A stretch of DNA of 64,000 nt from Schleiferiaceae bacterium (GTDB lineage Bacteria > Bacteroidota > Bacteroidia > Flavobacteriales > Schleiferiaceae): positions 62,001 through 126,000 of the forward strand of contig JAGYIN010000004.1 in the NCBI GenBank assembly GCA_018402665.1. The letters are read 5' to 3'. Both the position numbers and the translations under genes were made by a program. Under the pieces are notes generated by a model, which saw nothing but the letters and a program-made list of their open reading frames with translations, was not told where the DNA came from and did not search any database. Positions 56,976-64,000 of the stretch are shown one piece after another; position 1 is the first letter of the stretch; each line of letters starts with the position of its first letter.

Positions 56976-57929
56976 ATGAAGATTACCGATTTACTACACG
57001 AGGTCAAGAAGTGCCAGTTTACTTTTGAAATCCTGCCGCCACTAAAAGGGCAAAAGGCACAAGAGATCTTTGATAATCTCGATCCGTTGATGGAGTTCAA
57101 GCCGCCGTTTATTGATGTGACCTACCACCGTGAAGAGACCATATACAAGCGTTTAGACAACGGGTTACTCCAAGAAAAGGTGGTTCGTAAGCGTCCCGGT
57201 ACAGTCGGTATTTGTGCTGCGATCATGCACAGATACGATACTGAAACGGTTCCTCACGTGCTCTGTGGCGGATTTTCAAGAGAAGAGACAGAGAATCTTC
57301 TGATTGATTTGAATTTCTTGGGCATAGAGAATGTGGTTGCGCTGCGTGGCGATCAAGCAAAGCACGAAAGCTATTTTACTCCACATAAAGAAGGAAATGC
57401 CTTTGCCATTGATTTGGTGCGACAGATTAAAGATTTGAATCAAGGCAATTACCTTGATAAAGATTTACAAAATACGATGTCAACGAATTTTTGTATCGGT
57501 GTTGCGGGCTATCCAGAAAAGCACTTTGAGGCACCCTCACTGAACCTAGATATTGAATATTTGAAAGCAAAAGTGGAGGCTGGGGCCGATTATATTGTGA
57601 CTCAGCTTTTCTTTGACAACAGTAAGTACTTTGCCTTTGTCGATAAATGTCGCGCTGCAGGGATTACGGTTCCTATTATTCCTGGATTAAAGCCGCTTTC
57701 AACCAAGCGTCAATTGAGCATACTGCCTCAGATTTTTCATGTGGATATTCCGGATGAATTGGCCATACAGGCTATCAAATGCAAGGACAATGCGCAAGTA
57801 AAGCAATTGGGAATCGAATGGTGTATTCAGCAAAGCAAAGAGCTAAGAGACGCTGGGGTACCGGTACTGCACTACTACAGCATGGGTAAGAGTCAAAACA
57901 TTTATGAAATCGCACGTGCGATTTTCTAG
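56976..57929 (+). CDS. metF: 5,10-methylenetetrahydrofolate reductase
   Basis: MetF makes 5-methyl-THF, the methyl donor for MetH. The 317-residue flavoprotein has FTFEILPPLKGQKAQ at the start, VALRGDQ, FCIGVAGYPEKHFEAPS, and GADYIVTQLFFDNSKYF, and a C-terminal IIPGLKPLSTKRQLS. It begins three bases after the metH stop, in the same riboswitch-led operon. Its last four bases overlap the convergent gene. Confidence 0.96.
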   Translation: MKITDLLHEVKKCQFTFEILPPLKGQKAQEIFDNLDPLMEFKPPFIDVTYHREETIYKRLDNGLLQEKVVRKRPGTVGICAAIMHRYDTETVPHVLCGGFSREETENLLIDLNFLGIENVVALRGDQAKHESYFTPHKEGNAFAIDLVRQIKDLNQGNYLDKDLQNTMSTNFCIGVAGYPEKHFEAPSLNLDIEYLKAKVEAGADYIVTQLFFDNSKYFAFVDKCRAAGITVPIIPGLKPLSTKRQLSILPQIFHVDIPDELAIQAIKCKDNAQVKQLGIEWCIQQSKELRDAGVPVLHYYSMGKSQNIYEIARAIF

Positions 57930-58399
57930 AGGTAGCGCTTCGCCCAACTTTCACTTAAAGGAATCATACCCGTGCCACTTGCTCCAAGGGTAGGAGCTAG
58001 GGTGTGCATGACTGGGGTTTCCGGAGTGATCGCACCACTGGCAATAGCTGCTTTTAATGTGGTTGGAGTATAGGCTTGAATACCGTTTTTAGCTGCGGTA
58101 AAAACCAACATGCGGTTGAAAAAGTCGACGCCATGCTGTTGGCCAAATTCCATCAATAGGTGTACGCTTTTATCAATGCTGCATCCTGTTGCCTGCTGTT
58201 GACGTTCATCGACGGCTATAATGAGGCATTGGTTGCCTAGGATTCTATAGGCGGCTGCGAGTTGTGCTCCATGCGCTTTCCATTGCCCAACGAAATTATC
58301 CATAAGACCACTAAGCACCTGCACTTGGTCGTCAGTCAATGGCTCTTGGAGGCCGTAAAACCACATGCGTGATTCAGGATGCATAGATTGCATACTCAT
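57926..58399 (-). CDS. conserved Bacteroidota protein of unknown function (often mislabelled ABC transporter ATPase)
   Basis: A 157-residue soluble protein. It has ESRMWFYGLQEPLTDDQV, an FVGQWKAHGAQL segment, QATGCSIDKSVHLL, and ends SESWAKRYL. It has no Walker A or B motif and cannot be an ABC ATPase, although I recall relatives carrying that label. Known only as a conserved phylum protein. It ends a minus-strand run that starts at the amidase gene, with one base between it and the FeS gene. Confidence 0.8.
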   Translation of the reverse strand: MSMQSMHPESRMWFYGLQEPLTDDQVQVLSGLMDNFVGQWKAHGAQLAAAYRILGNQCLIIAVDERQQQATGCSIDKSVHLLMEFGQQHGVDFFNRMLVFTAAKNGIQAYTPTTLKAAIASGAITPETPVMHTLAPTLGASGTGMIPLSESWAKRYL

Positions 58400-58400
58400 A

Positions 58401-59189
58401 CTAAAGGTCTTCTGCTAAGGCGATCATCTCAGCCAAATCTAAGACTTGGACCTGATCTTCTTTTTCACGGTTTTTTACGCCGTCCGTAAGCATGGTGTTA
58501 CAGAAAGGACATCCCGCAACAACAATCTCAGCACCTGTTTCCATGGCTTCGTCCGCTCGAACGTGATTGATTTCTGCGGTTCCTTTTTCGGCTTCTTTGA
58601 ACATCTGCGCACCACCAGCGCCGCAGCATAGACCATTTTGTTTACAGCGGCGCATTTCTTTCAATGAAACATCAAGTTTTTCTAAAAGTGCGCGCGGCGC
58701 CTCGTATTCGTCGTTTGCACGACCGAGGTAACAGGGGTCATGAAAAGTGATTTTTTTACCTTTAAAACTTCCACCCTCAATTTTTAGTCGACCTTCTTTG
58801 AGCAGGCGATTTAAAAACTGGCTGTGGTGCTCTACATGGTAGTTTCCACCCAATTCTGGATATTCATTCTTCAAGGTATTGAAGCAATGTGGGCAGGTGG
58901 TCACAATGTGTTTTACTTCATAGCCGTTGAGGACTTGAATATTCATCATCGCTTGCATTTGAAATAAAAATTCATTGCCAGCTCGTTTTGCAGGATCACC
59001 CGTACAACCTTCTTCTGTTCCTAGCACAGCGTAGCTGATGCCCGTGTGGTGCAAAATTTTCGCCATGGCTTTGGTGATCTTTTTCGCGCGATCGTCAAAG
59101 CTGCCGGCACAACCCACCCAAAACAAGACTTCTGGAGCCTTGCCTTCGGCGGTCATTTGTGCCAATGTGGGAACTTGAAATGTGGTCAT
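58401..59189 (-). CDS. (Fe-S)-binding CCG-domain protein (HdrB/LutA-like)
   Basis: A 262-residue cytosolic protein with two CCG domains. First half: LFWVGCAGSFDD, and HIVTTCPHCFNTLKNEYP. Second half: FHDPCYLGRANDEYEAPR, NGLCCGAGGAQMF and VVAGCPFCNTML. Such domains hold a non-cubane or [4Fe-4S] cluster and move electrons in heterodisulfide reductase or lactate oxidase type complexes. Its partner is probably the membrane FeS protein encoded two genes upstream (59693-60997). Confidence 0.9.
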   Translation of the reverse strand: MTTFQVPTLAQMTAEGKAPEVLFWVGCAGSFDDRAKKITKAMAKILHHTGISYAVLGTEEGCTGDPAKRAGNEFLFQMQAMMNIQVLNGYEVKHIVTTCPHCFNTLKNEYPELGGNYHVEHHSQFLNRLLKEGRLKIEGGSFKGKKITFHDPCYLGRANDEYEAPRALLEKLDVSLKEMRRCKQNGLCCGAGGAQMFKEAEKGTAEINHVRADEAMETGAEIVVAGCPFCNTMLTDGVKNREKEDQVQVLDLAEMIALAEDL

Positions 59190-59191
59190 AG

Positions 59192-59635
59192 TTAGTCTTC
59201 GAAAACTTGAATGGTACTCTTTTTTTCCACAAGGTCTGTGAATTTTCCCGTGTAACGCGTTGCACGCACAATGTGGTTATCGACCCAATGGTAGTTTCCT
59301 CCGCGCGGTTTGCCCATCAAAAGGCCGTGCCATTGGAATCCATTTTCCTTGAGCCATTTTTCAGTCACCTCGCGGTGCTCTTCTGTACGAGAGGTAAAGA
59401 ACGTGATGACGTGTCCTTCCTCGTACCATTTGTTTAAGGTATCCAAAGCATCTGGGTAGACATTTGCCGTTGCCATACGTTCGGGTTCCTCATTCGGGAT
59501 GTCGTCACAGACGGTGCCGTCAATGTCGATCAGGTAATTCTTCACATCTGCGGGCAGCATAGGACTGATCAATTGACCGTCTACGGAAGCCTCTTTTAAT
59601 AGTTTGTCGATGTGTGCATTTGCGCTTTTTTCCAT
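59192..59635 (-). CDS. HAD-like hydrolase (DxD-type phosphatase)
   Basis: A 147-residue protein with HAD motifs: NYLIDIDGTVCDDI (motif I, D-x-D-G-T), TFFTSRTEEHREVTEKWL (motif II), and GKPRGGNYHWVDNHIV (motif III/IV lysine and aspartates). It lies between the two FeS genes. Similar genes are sometimes named phosphoheptose isomerase, but the visible motifs are of a phosphatase. Substrate unknown. Confidence 0.8.
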   Translation of the reverse strand: MEKSANAHIDKLLKEASVDGQLISPMLPADVKNYLIDIDGTVCDDIPNEEPERMATANVYPDALDTLNKWYEEGHVITFFTSRTEEHREVTEKWLKENGFQWHGLLMGKPRGGNYHWVDNHIVRATRYTGKFTDLVEKKSTIQVFED

Positions 59636-59692
59636 GTGTGTTGTTTGACGCGTTTTTAGAATTACTGTTTGTATGTTGGGTGTTGGGTTGCG

Positions 59693-60997
59693 TTATTCAT
59701 TGATCCAATTCGCACGGTCCATTTGGTTAAAGGGCCAAGGTGCGCCATTGTTCTCGACATTCGTCATCATGGCGTTTAGTGCGCCGGGTGCGCTACTTTC
59801 TTCCATGGTAGCAAAATTGCGAAGTTTCATTATGATGTTTAACGGATCGATATCTACTGGACAAGCCTGAACACAAGCATTACAACTGGTGCAGGCCCAC
59901 AATTCTTCATTGGTAATATAATCGCCTAGTAAACTTTTACCGTCGTCTAAGAAAGCACCGTTTGCAGCGATGTTCGCACCAATCTCTTCGATGCGGTCGC
60001 GCGTGTCCATCATGATTTTACGCGGCGATAATTTTTTACCCGTAAGGTTAGCAGGGCACTCGCTCGTGCAGCGACCACACTCTGTACAGGTATAGGCATT
60101 GAGTAAGTTCGCCCAGCTTAGATCATTGGCGTCTTTTGCGCCAAAGCGCTCGATAGGGGCATCGGCATCCGGCGCTGGCGCTGCAAATGGATCGGCTGAA
60201 GGATCCATCATCAATGCGACTTCCTTCGTTACTGCTGCATTATTCTCAAAACGGCCTTTGGCTTCTAGGTTAGCATAATAGGTATTTGGGAAGGCGAGAA
60301 TAATGTGAAAATGCTTTGAATACGGAAGGTAGTTTAAGAACGCAAAGATGCCGAGGATATGGACCCACCAGAAAAGTCGCTCACCAAAATGCAGTCCCCA
60401 TTCACTCGCACCACTCCAAAGCGGTGCAATGTATTGACTGATGAGGAAACTGTGGTGCGCATCGGCAAAATTGGCCTCTAATGCATTCATGTTTAGGAAA
60501 GCAAACATGAGGACCAGTTCGATGTACAAGATGTTGTTCGCATCCGTAAATGCCCAACCTTTCATCTCCGGTTTATGAAACCGGTCCAATTTACGCATGT
60601 TTCTGCGCCACCAAAAGATCAGCACGGCAATCACAGTAAGTACAGCTAAAACTTCGAAAGCACTGATTATGGGGGCATATGCTTTGCCTAAAAATGGAGC
60701 AAAGGCGCGGTGCGTTCCGAAAATACCGTCCATGATAATTTCCAGGACCTCTATGTTGATAATGAGGAAGCTCACATACACGATAAAATGAAGGGCACCA
60801 GCGATCGGGCGCGCCTGCATTTTAGATTGACCGAAGGCCACTCTGAGCATATTTTGCAAACGATCGCTCGGGCGATCGCTACGATCGGTATCCTTTCCTA
60901 AACGAATGTTTTTGCGTATTCGTCCCACCTTCTTAGCGAATACTGCGACGGCGGTGGCCAGCGCGGCAATGAATAGGATGTTGGGCAAATACGACAT
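59693..60997 (-). CDS. membrane-bound 4Fe-4S dicluster protein (HdrD/DsrK-like N-half)
   Basis: A 434-residue protein. The N-terminal part has about five hydrophobic helices and resembles a nitrate reductase gamma-type cytochrome region (LHFIVYVSFLIINIEVLEIIM). The C-terminal part has two ferredoxin clusters: CTECGRCTSECP and CTSCNACVQACP. It probably passes electrons from the quinone pool to the CCG-domain protein downstream, together forming a HdrDE-like or LutABC-like reductase. It starts two bases downstream of the MlaD gene. Confidence 0.88.
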   Translation of the reverse strand: MSYLPNILFIAALATAVAVFAKKVGRIRKNIRLGKDTDRSDRPSDRLQNMLRVAFGQSKMQARPIAGALHFIVYVSFLIINIEVLEIIMDGIFGTHRAFAPFLGKAYAPIISAFEVLAVLTVIAVLIFWWRRNMRKLDRFHKPEMKGWAFTDANNILYIELVLMFAFLNMNALEANFADAHHSFLISQYIAPLWSGASEWGLHFGERLFWWVHILGIFAFLNYLPYSKHFHIILAFPNTYYANLEAKGRFENNAAVTKEVALMMDPSADPFAAPAPDADAPIERFGAKDANDLSWANLLNAYTCTECGRCTSECPANLTGKKLSPRKIMMDTRDRIEEIGANIAANGAFLDDGKSLLGDYITNEELWACTSCNACVQACPVDIDPLNIIMKLRNFATMEESSAPGALNAMMTNVENNGAPWPFNQMDRANWINE

Positions 60998-60999
60998 GA

Positions 61000-62016
61000 T
61001 TATTTTTCTGGATTGCTTTCTTCCATAGCCTCTTCGATGGCTTGGATTTCTTCCTCAGTATAGCGCGTTCTGCTTCCGAACATGCTTACGTGCAGGTATT
61101 TGTTCGGATTGTATTTAATGTCTAATAAGAGGCGGTTCAAATTTTCAGTTGCTTTCTTCATGTTTGCGTAGACCTCTTCGTCGTAGATCAATTTTGACGC
61201 TGCACCTTCACCCGTCTCTAATTCTGCCATTAAGCGATCAAAGCGCGCGGTGATGCTTTCCATATTGTTGACCGTCTCTGTGAGTTTTGCGCTGGCTAGA
61301 CTATCTGAAATGGCTTCGAGGTTAGTAATGGTACTGCTGATGTCTTTGCTTTTTGAAGCCAATTCTTCGCTGAGTATTCTGAAGTTTTCACTCACGGCAT
61401 CAAAGTTTCCTTTGTTATCACTGAGGTAATCACTGACTTCTGCAGCGCTAGTTTCTACGCTGGCAAACGTCTTAGTAAGGCTTTCAAAGGTGGCTTTGAA
61501 ATTCTGTGAAGTACGCTCATCTAAAAATCCTGAAGCCAATCCAATCACGGTATCTAGTGTACCTAAAAGTTCTTCTGTTCGCGCTTTAATAGGAGCGAGT
61601 TGCATATTTACTTCCTCAGTAAGGTCGCGTTCTGTGGCACTCACGAGCGTATCACCGCTCAAAGCAAGTGGGGCGCCTTTATTCACGGTTAAGGAGATGC
61701 TTTTTTCACCCATGATACTTGCAGAGTAAATCTTTGCGACGGTTCCTTGAGTGATTGGGAAGTCGTTCCCTACATTGAGCGTAACTAATAATCTTCCCGA
61801 AGCATCAGGGAGGAAGGAAATGGCACTGACTTGACCGACCTGGTAACCGTTGATGGTAATAGGGCGAGTGGCGAGTAACCCTTCTGTGTTATCGTAAACG
61901 ACGTAGTATTTATTCTCCGTGCTAAATACATCCTTGCCCTTGAGGTAATTTACCCCCCAATACAATAGGAAAACACCGAGAACTATGGCCAAGCCAATTT
62001 TAAATTCTGTTTTCAA
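61000..62016 (-). CDS. MlaD/MCE-domain protein
   Basis: A 338-residue membrane-anchored protein. One N-terminal helix (IGLAIVLGVFLLYWGVNYL) is followed by an MCE domain with YDNTEGLLATRPITINGYQVG. A long helical region extends from about residue 165 to 300 (coiled coil, DKGNFDAVSENFRIL), as in tube-forming MCE proteins. It would bind phospholipid substrates in the periplasm. It lies 28 bases downstream of the amidase gene. The ATPase and permease of an Mla system are not in the window. Confidence 0.9.
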   Translation of the reverse strand: MKTEFKIGLAIVLGVFLLYWGVNYLKGKDVFSTENKYYVVYDNTEGLLATRPITINGYQVGQVSAISFLPDASGRLLVTLNVGNDFPITQGTVAKIYSASIMGEKSISLTVNKGAPLALSGDTLVSATERDLTEEVNMQLAPIKARTEELLGTLDTVIGLASGFLDERTSQNFKATFESLTKTFASVETSAAEVSDYLSDNKGNFDAVSENFRILSEELASKSKDISSTITNLEAISDSLASAKLTETVNNMESITARFDRLMAELETGEGAASKLIYDEEVYANMKKATENLNRLLLDIKYNPNKYLHVSMFGSRTRYTEEEIQAIEEAMEESNPEK

Positions 62017-62044
62017 AGTCGTTTCGTTTAAATGCTAAAATACA

Positions 62045-63295
62045 TTATGGCGCCCGCTTTTTGGCTTCATTGAGGTCAATTTTCTTGTCCTTTTCAAAAG
62101 CCACGAGGTAGGCGTCGGGATACTGCGTTACCACGTTTTGTTTTAACGCTTCGGCATCTGTAAAAGTTGCCAGTTTTCCGCAATAGTATTTGTACAAACC
62201 ATATTGCTCTTGTTTCCAGACAGATTCTACTCCTTTAAAGTTTTCTGGGAGGCAAGGGAGGTTGTTTCGTGAAACGGCAATTTGAACTGCAAAAAACAGG
62301 TCCATTTCCGACGATTCAACGGTTTCTGGACTGGCTTCCCTAGTCATTGCTTCAGTCCGAACTTCTGCAGCTGCTTCAGCAGGTTGTTCCTCCGTTGCCG
62401 TTGGTACAGTAGAAGTGGTGTAGACTGACGTGGTGAGGCTAGATCCTTCGGTCTGAATTCCTGCATCGCGCTGCTCACGCTTGAATTTATATTCTTTCAC
62501 CGCACGGTAAATGGCACTTGCGAGCAATTCCTTTCCTTGGGTACTTTGTAAAAAGTCTTCCTCACCAGGATTGGTTAGAAAGCCCAATTCCACCAGAACT
62601 GCTGGCATGGTCGAACCTCGTAGCACCGCCAATGGTTGTTGTTTCACCCCGCGGTTACGGCGTTTGACACGACCTTCGAACTGGCGTTGAATTTCATCAG
62701 CAATACTGATGCTTTGCTCCAAGAACGCATCTTGGTAGGCGCGCAGTGCAATGATGGCTGCCGGATTGTTTGCGTTGAGTTCTTCGTAGTTACTCTCCCA
62801 ATTTTCTTCCAAGAGGCGCGCGGCATTCTCTAACTGCGCGGTTTTATTCAGACGTTGGTCCTTTTCTCCCATTCCCAAAACAAAGCTTTCTGTGCCATAG
62901 GCGCTTTTGTTGTCATTTGCATTGCAGTGAATGGAGATAAAAACGTCCGCATTCGCTCGATTCGCAATAACGGTGCGTTGGTAAAGTTCAATAAACCGGT
63001 CGTCGTCGCGAGTCAGGATGACTTTCGTATCGGGTAGATTTTCTTCGATATACTTTTTGACCAATTGGCTCACGTCAAAGCTTACGTCTTTCTCACGCGA
63101 GCGGTAGCGGCCGGTTCCTAAGTTACCCGGATCCTTTCCTCCGTGCCCTGGATCGATCACAATGATATTTACCCCAGCATTCGCGGCACGAAATGGACGC
63201 GGATTGAAGGCGGCAAGTACGGTGAAAAGCACCGCCAAACCGGCAATTTTAATTCCTTTAAAACTTGAGCCAACCATACCAAGGTGCATAAACAT
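62045..63295 (-). CDS. N-acetylmuramoyl-L-alanine amidase (Amidase_3) with C-terminal SPOR-like region
   Basis: A 416-residue cell-wall hydrolase. After a signal or anchor helix (GIKIAGLAVLFTVLAAF), the Amidase_3 domain has the zinc ligands in VIDPGHGGKDPGN, SREKDV (glutamate), and SIHCNANDNKSAYG (histidine), and the catalytic glutamate in VLVELGFLTNPGEE. A low-complexity linker leads to a SPOR-like C-terminus (VQIAVSRNNLPCLPEN to KDKKIDLNE). It cuts the glycan-peptide bond during cell separation. It diverges from the LptD-like gene. Confidence 0.93.
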   Translation of the reverse strand: MFMHLGMVGSSFKGIKIAGLAVLFTVLAAFNPRPFRAANAGVNIIVIDPGHGGKDPGNLGTGRYRSREKDVSFDVSQLVKKYIEENLPDTKVILTRDDDRFIELYQRTVIANRANADVFISIHCNANDNKSAYGTESFVLGMGEKDQRLNKTAQLENAARLLEENWESNYEELNANNPAAIIALRAYQDAFLEQSISIADEIQRQFEGRVKRRNRGVKQQPLAVLRGSTMPAVLVELGFLTNPGEEDFLQSTQGKELLASAIYRAVKEYKFKREQRDAGIQTEGSSLTTSVYTTSTVPTATEEQPAEAAAEVRTEAMTREASPETVESSEMDLFFAVQIAVSRNNLPCLPENFKGVESVWKQEQYGLYKYYCGKLATFTDAEALKQNVVTQYPDAYLVAFEKDKKIDLNEAKKRAP

Positions 63296-63334
63296 TCGTT
63301 TTACCTTTGAATCTCATGCAAATTACGTACCCGG

Positions 63335-64000
63335 GTGTATCAGCGACTTACTGGTCTTCTTTTTTTGCTCACATTTTGTGCACCGTTTTCAACGGTCGCG
63401 CAGGATGAACCTATTCGCTATACGGCGAAGGATTCTATTGCTTCAGACGTAGATGCAGGTACGGTAGAATTGTTTAATGAAGTTCACTTAGTCTTTGGTG
63501 AAACGAAGTTGGATGCGGGCTATGCAAAGATTTTTTGGGAGGACGGTGTCGTCGTTGCACGTGGGATAGAAAACGAGCGAGGTGAGCTGGAACAACAGCC
63601 TGTTTTTGAAGACGGTGGAAAGACGTTTTACCTCAGTGAAATAAAGTACAATTGGACCACGGAGAAAGCCAAAATTAAAAGCGTGCTAACTCAAGAAGGG
63701 GAGAACTACCTCAATGGGGAAGCGGTGAAAAAAGTGGATTCGAACACCTTGTTTATGGCAGGTACGGGATTCACGACCTGTTCGCATGAAGAGCCACATT
63801 TTCAGATTAAAACAAACAAGAGTAAGGTCGAATTGGGTGAACGCATCATCACGGGACCGGCACATTTCGAATTCTTCGGCATACCCACGCCGTTGGTGAT
63901 TCCTTATGGATACTTTCCTACGAACCTCGAAAAACCAAGTATTTCAGGATTATTGATGCCCAGTTTTCAAAATTCGCCAACGCAAGGGGTAGGGATAGTG
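63335..64000 (+). CDS. LptD-like outer membrane LPS-assembly protein, N-terminal part (runs off the window)
   Basis: An open frame reaching the right edge. It has a signal-like start (RLTGLLFLLTFCAPFSTVAQ), then an OstA/LptA-like beta-jellyroll: FNEVHLVFGETKLDAGYAKI, FYLSEIKYNWTTEKAKI, and the later GPAHFEFFGIPTPLVIPYGYFP, characteristic of LptD-family proteins that insert LPS into the outer membrane. No ATG is in frame; GTG at 63335 is the best start and follows an in-frame stop by a short distance. Divergent from the amidase gene, a common Bacteroidota layout. Confidence 0.8.
   Translation, partial: MYQRLTGLLFLLTFCAPFSTVAQDEPIRYTAKDSIASDVDAGTVELFNEVHLVFGETKLDAGYAKIFWEDGVVVARGIENERGELEQQPVFEDGGKTFYLSEIKYNWTTEKAKIKSVLTQEGENYLNGEAVKKVDSNTLFMAGTGFTTCSHEEPHFQIKTNKSKVELGERIITGPAHFEFFGIPTPLVIPYGYFPTNLEKPSISGLLMPSFQNSPTQGVGIV

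Noticed and set aside
59192-59635. Phosphoheptose isomerase (GmhA/SIS) function
   Set aside because: No SIS-domain motif is visible; the DIDGT, TSR and GKPRGG motifs indicate a HAD phosphatase.

Overview
The window looks like a chromosomal segment of a marine-type Bacteroidota (Flavobacteriales-like) bacterium. The evidence is: three secreted proteins with type IX secretion (T9SS) C-terminal sorting tails; TAnnTTTG-type -7 promoter boxes; a metH gene split in two; a fused alpha/beta 2-oxoacid dehydrogenase E1; a TPR-ribH / recF-DUF721 divergent pair; and an FeS-MlaD-amidase-LptD neighbourhood. I could place no prophage, insertion sequence, CRISPR array or integrase. Most of the content is core metabolism, envelope and transport.

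Layout. 1-8.4 kb: partial methyltransferase, TauE/SafE exporter, THUMP RNA methyltransferase, a frameshifted secreted protein, priA, then on the minus strand a small outer-membrane-like protein, an RluA-type pseudouridine synthase and panB, then a lipoprotein. 8.4-12.3 kb: dnaK behind a sigma-54-like promoter, then a shattered alanine/glycine:cation symporter. 12.3-18.7 kb: a 2109-residue modular T9SS adhesin. 18.7-24.4 kb (minus): PhnA-like protein, MFS carrier, NhaC antiporter, cystathionine beta-synthase, LolC/E-like permease. 24.4-29.2 kb: shattered NamZ muramidase, DUF2911 protein, ribH, TPR protein, recF, DUF721. 29.1-37.7 kb: trmD, a 2OG-Fe(II) oxygenase, the E1 fusion, a T9SS sialidase-like protein, glycosyltransferase, sodium:solute symporter. 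37.7-44.2 kb: tRNA-His, BamA-like barrel, degenerate-Nudix regulator, thioredoxin, oligopeptide transporter, DPP-IV peptidase. 44.3-51.6 kb: ferredoxin and ferredoxin-NADP reductase diverging from a very large T9SS protein. 51.7-57.9 kb: a methionine/SAM locus, metK diverging from a SAM-I riboswitch-led metH(N)-metH(C)-metF run. 57.9-64 kb: a conserved hypothetical, two FeS proteins, a HAD protein, MlaD, N-acetylmuramoyl-L-alanine amidase, and a divergent LptD-like gene cut by the window edge.

The most striking irregularity is four patches dense in single-base frameshifts (about 2.47-2.61, 10.50-12.23, 24.47-25.87 and 45.37-47.55 kb). They start and stop inside genes, cross gene boundaries, and damage housekeeping genes such as the dnaK tail and ferredoxin-NADP reductase, while the protein sequence stays recognisable if one hops between frames. 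I read them as low-accuracy consensus stretches rather than real pseudogenes. I did not recognise a wholly new multi-gene system. The best biological leads are the sigma-54-like dnaK promoter with inverted repeats, a possible translational switch downstream of the SAM-I aptamer, the Nudix-derived regulator with candidate operators, the tRNA-His acceptor mismatches, and the two giant surface proteins.
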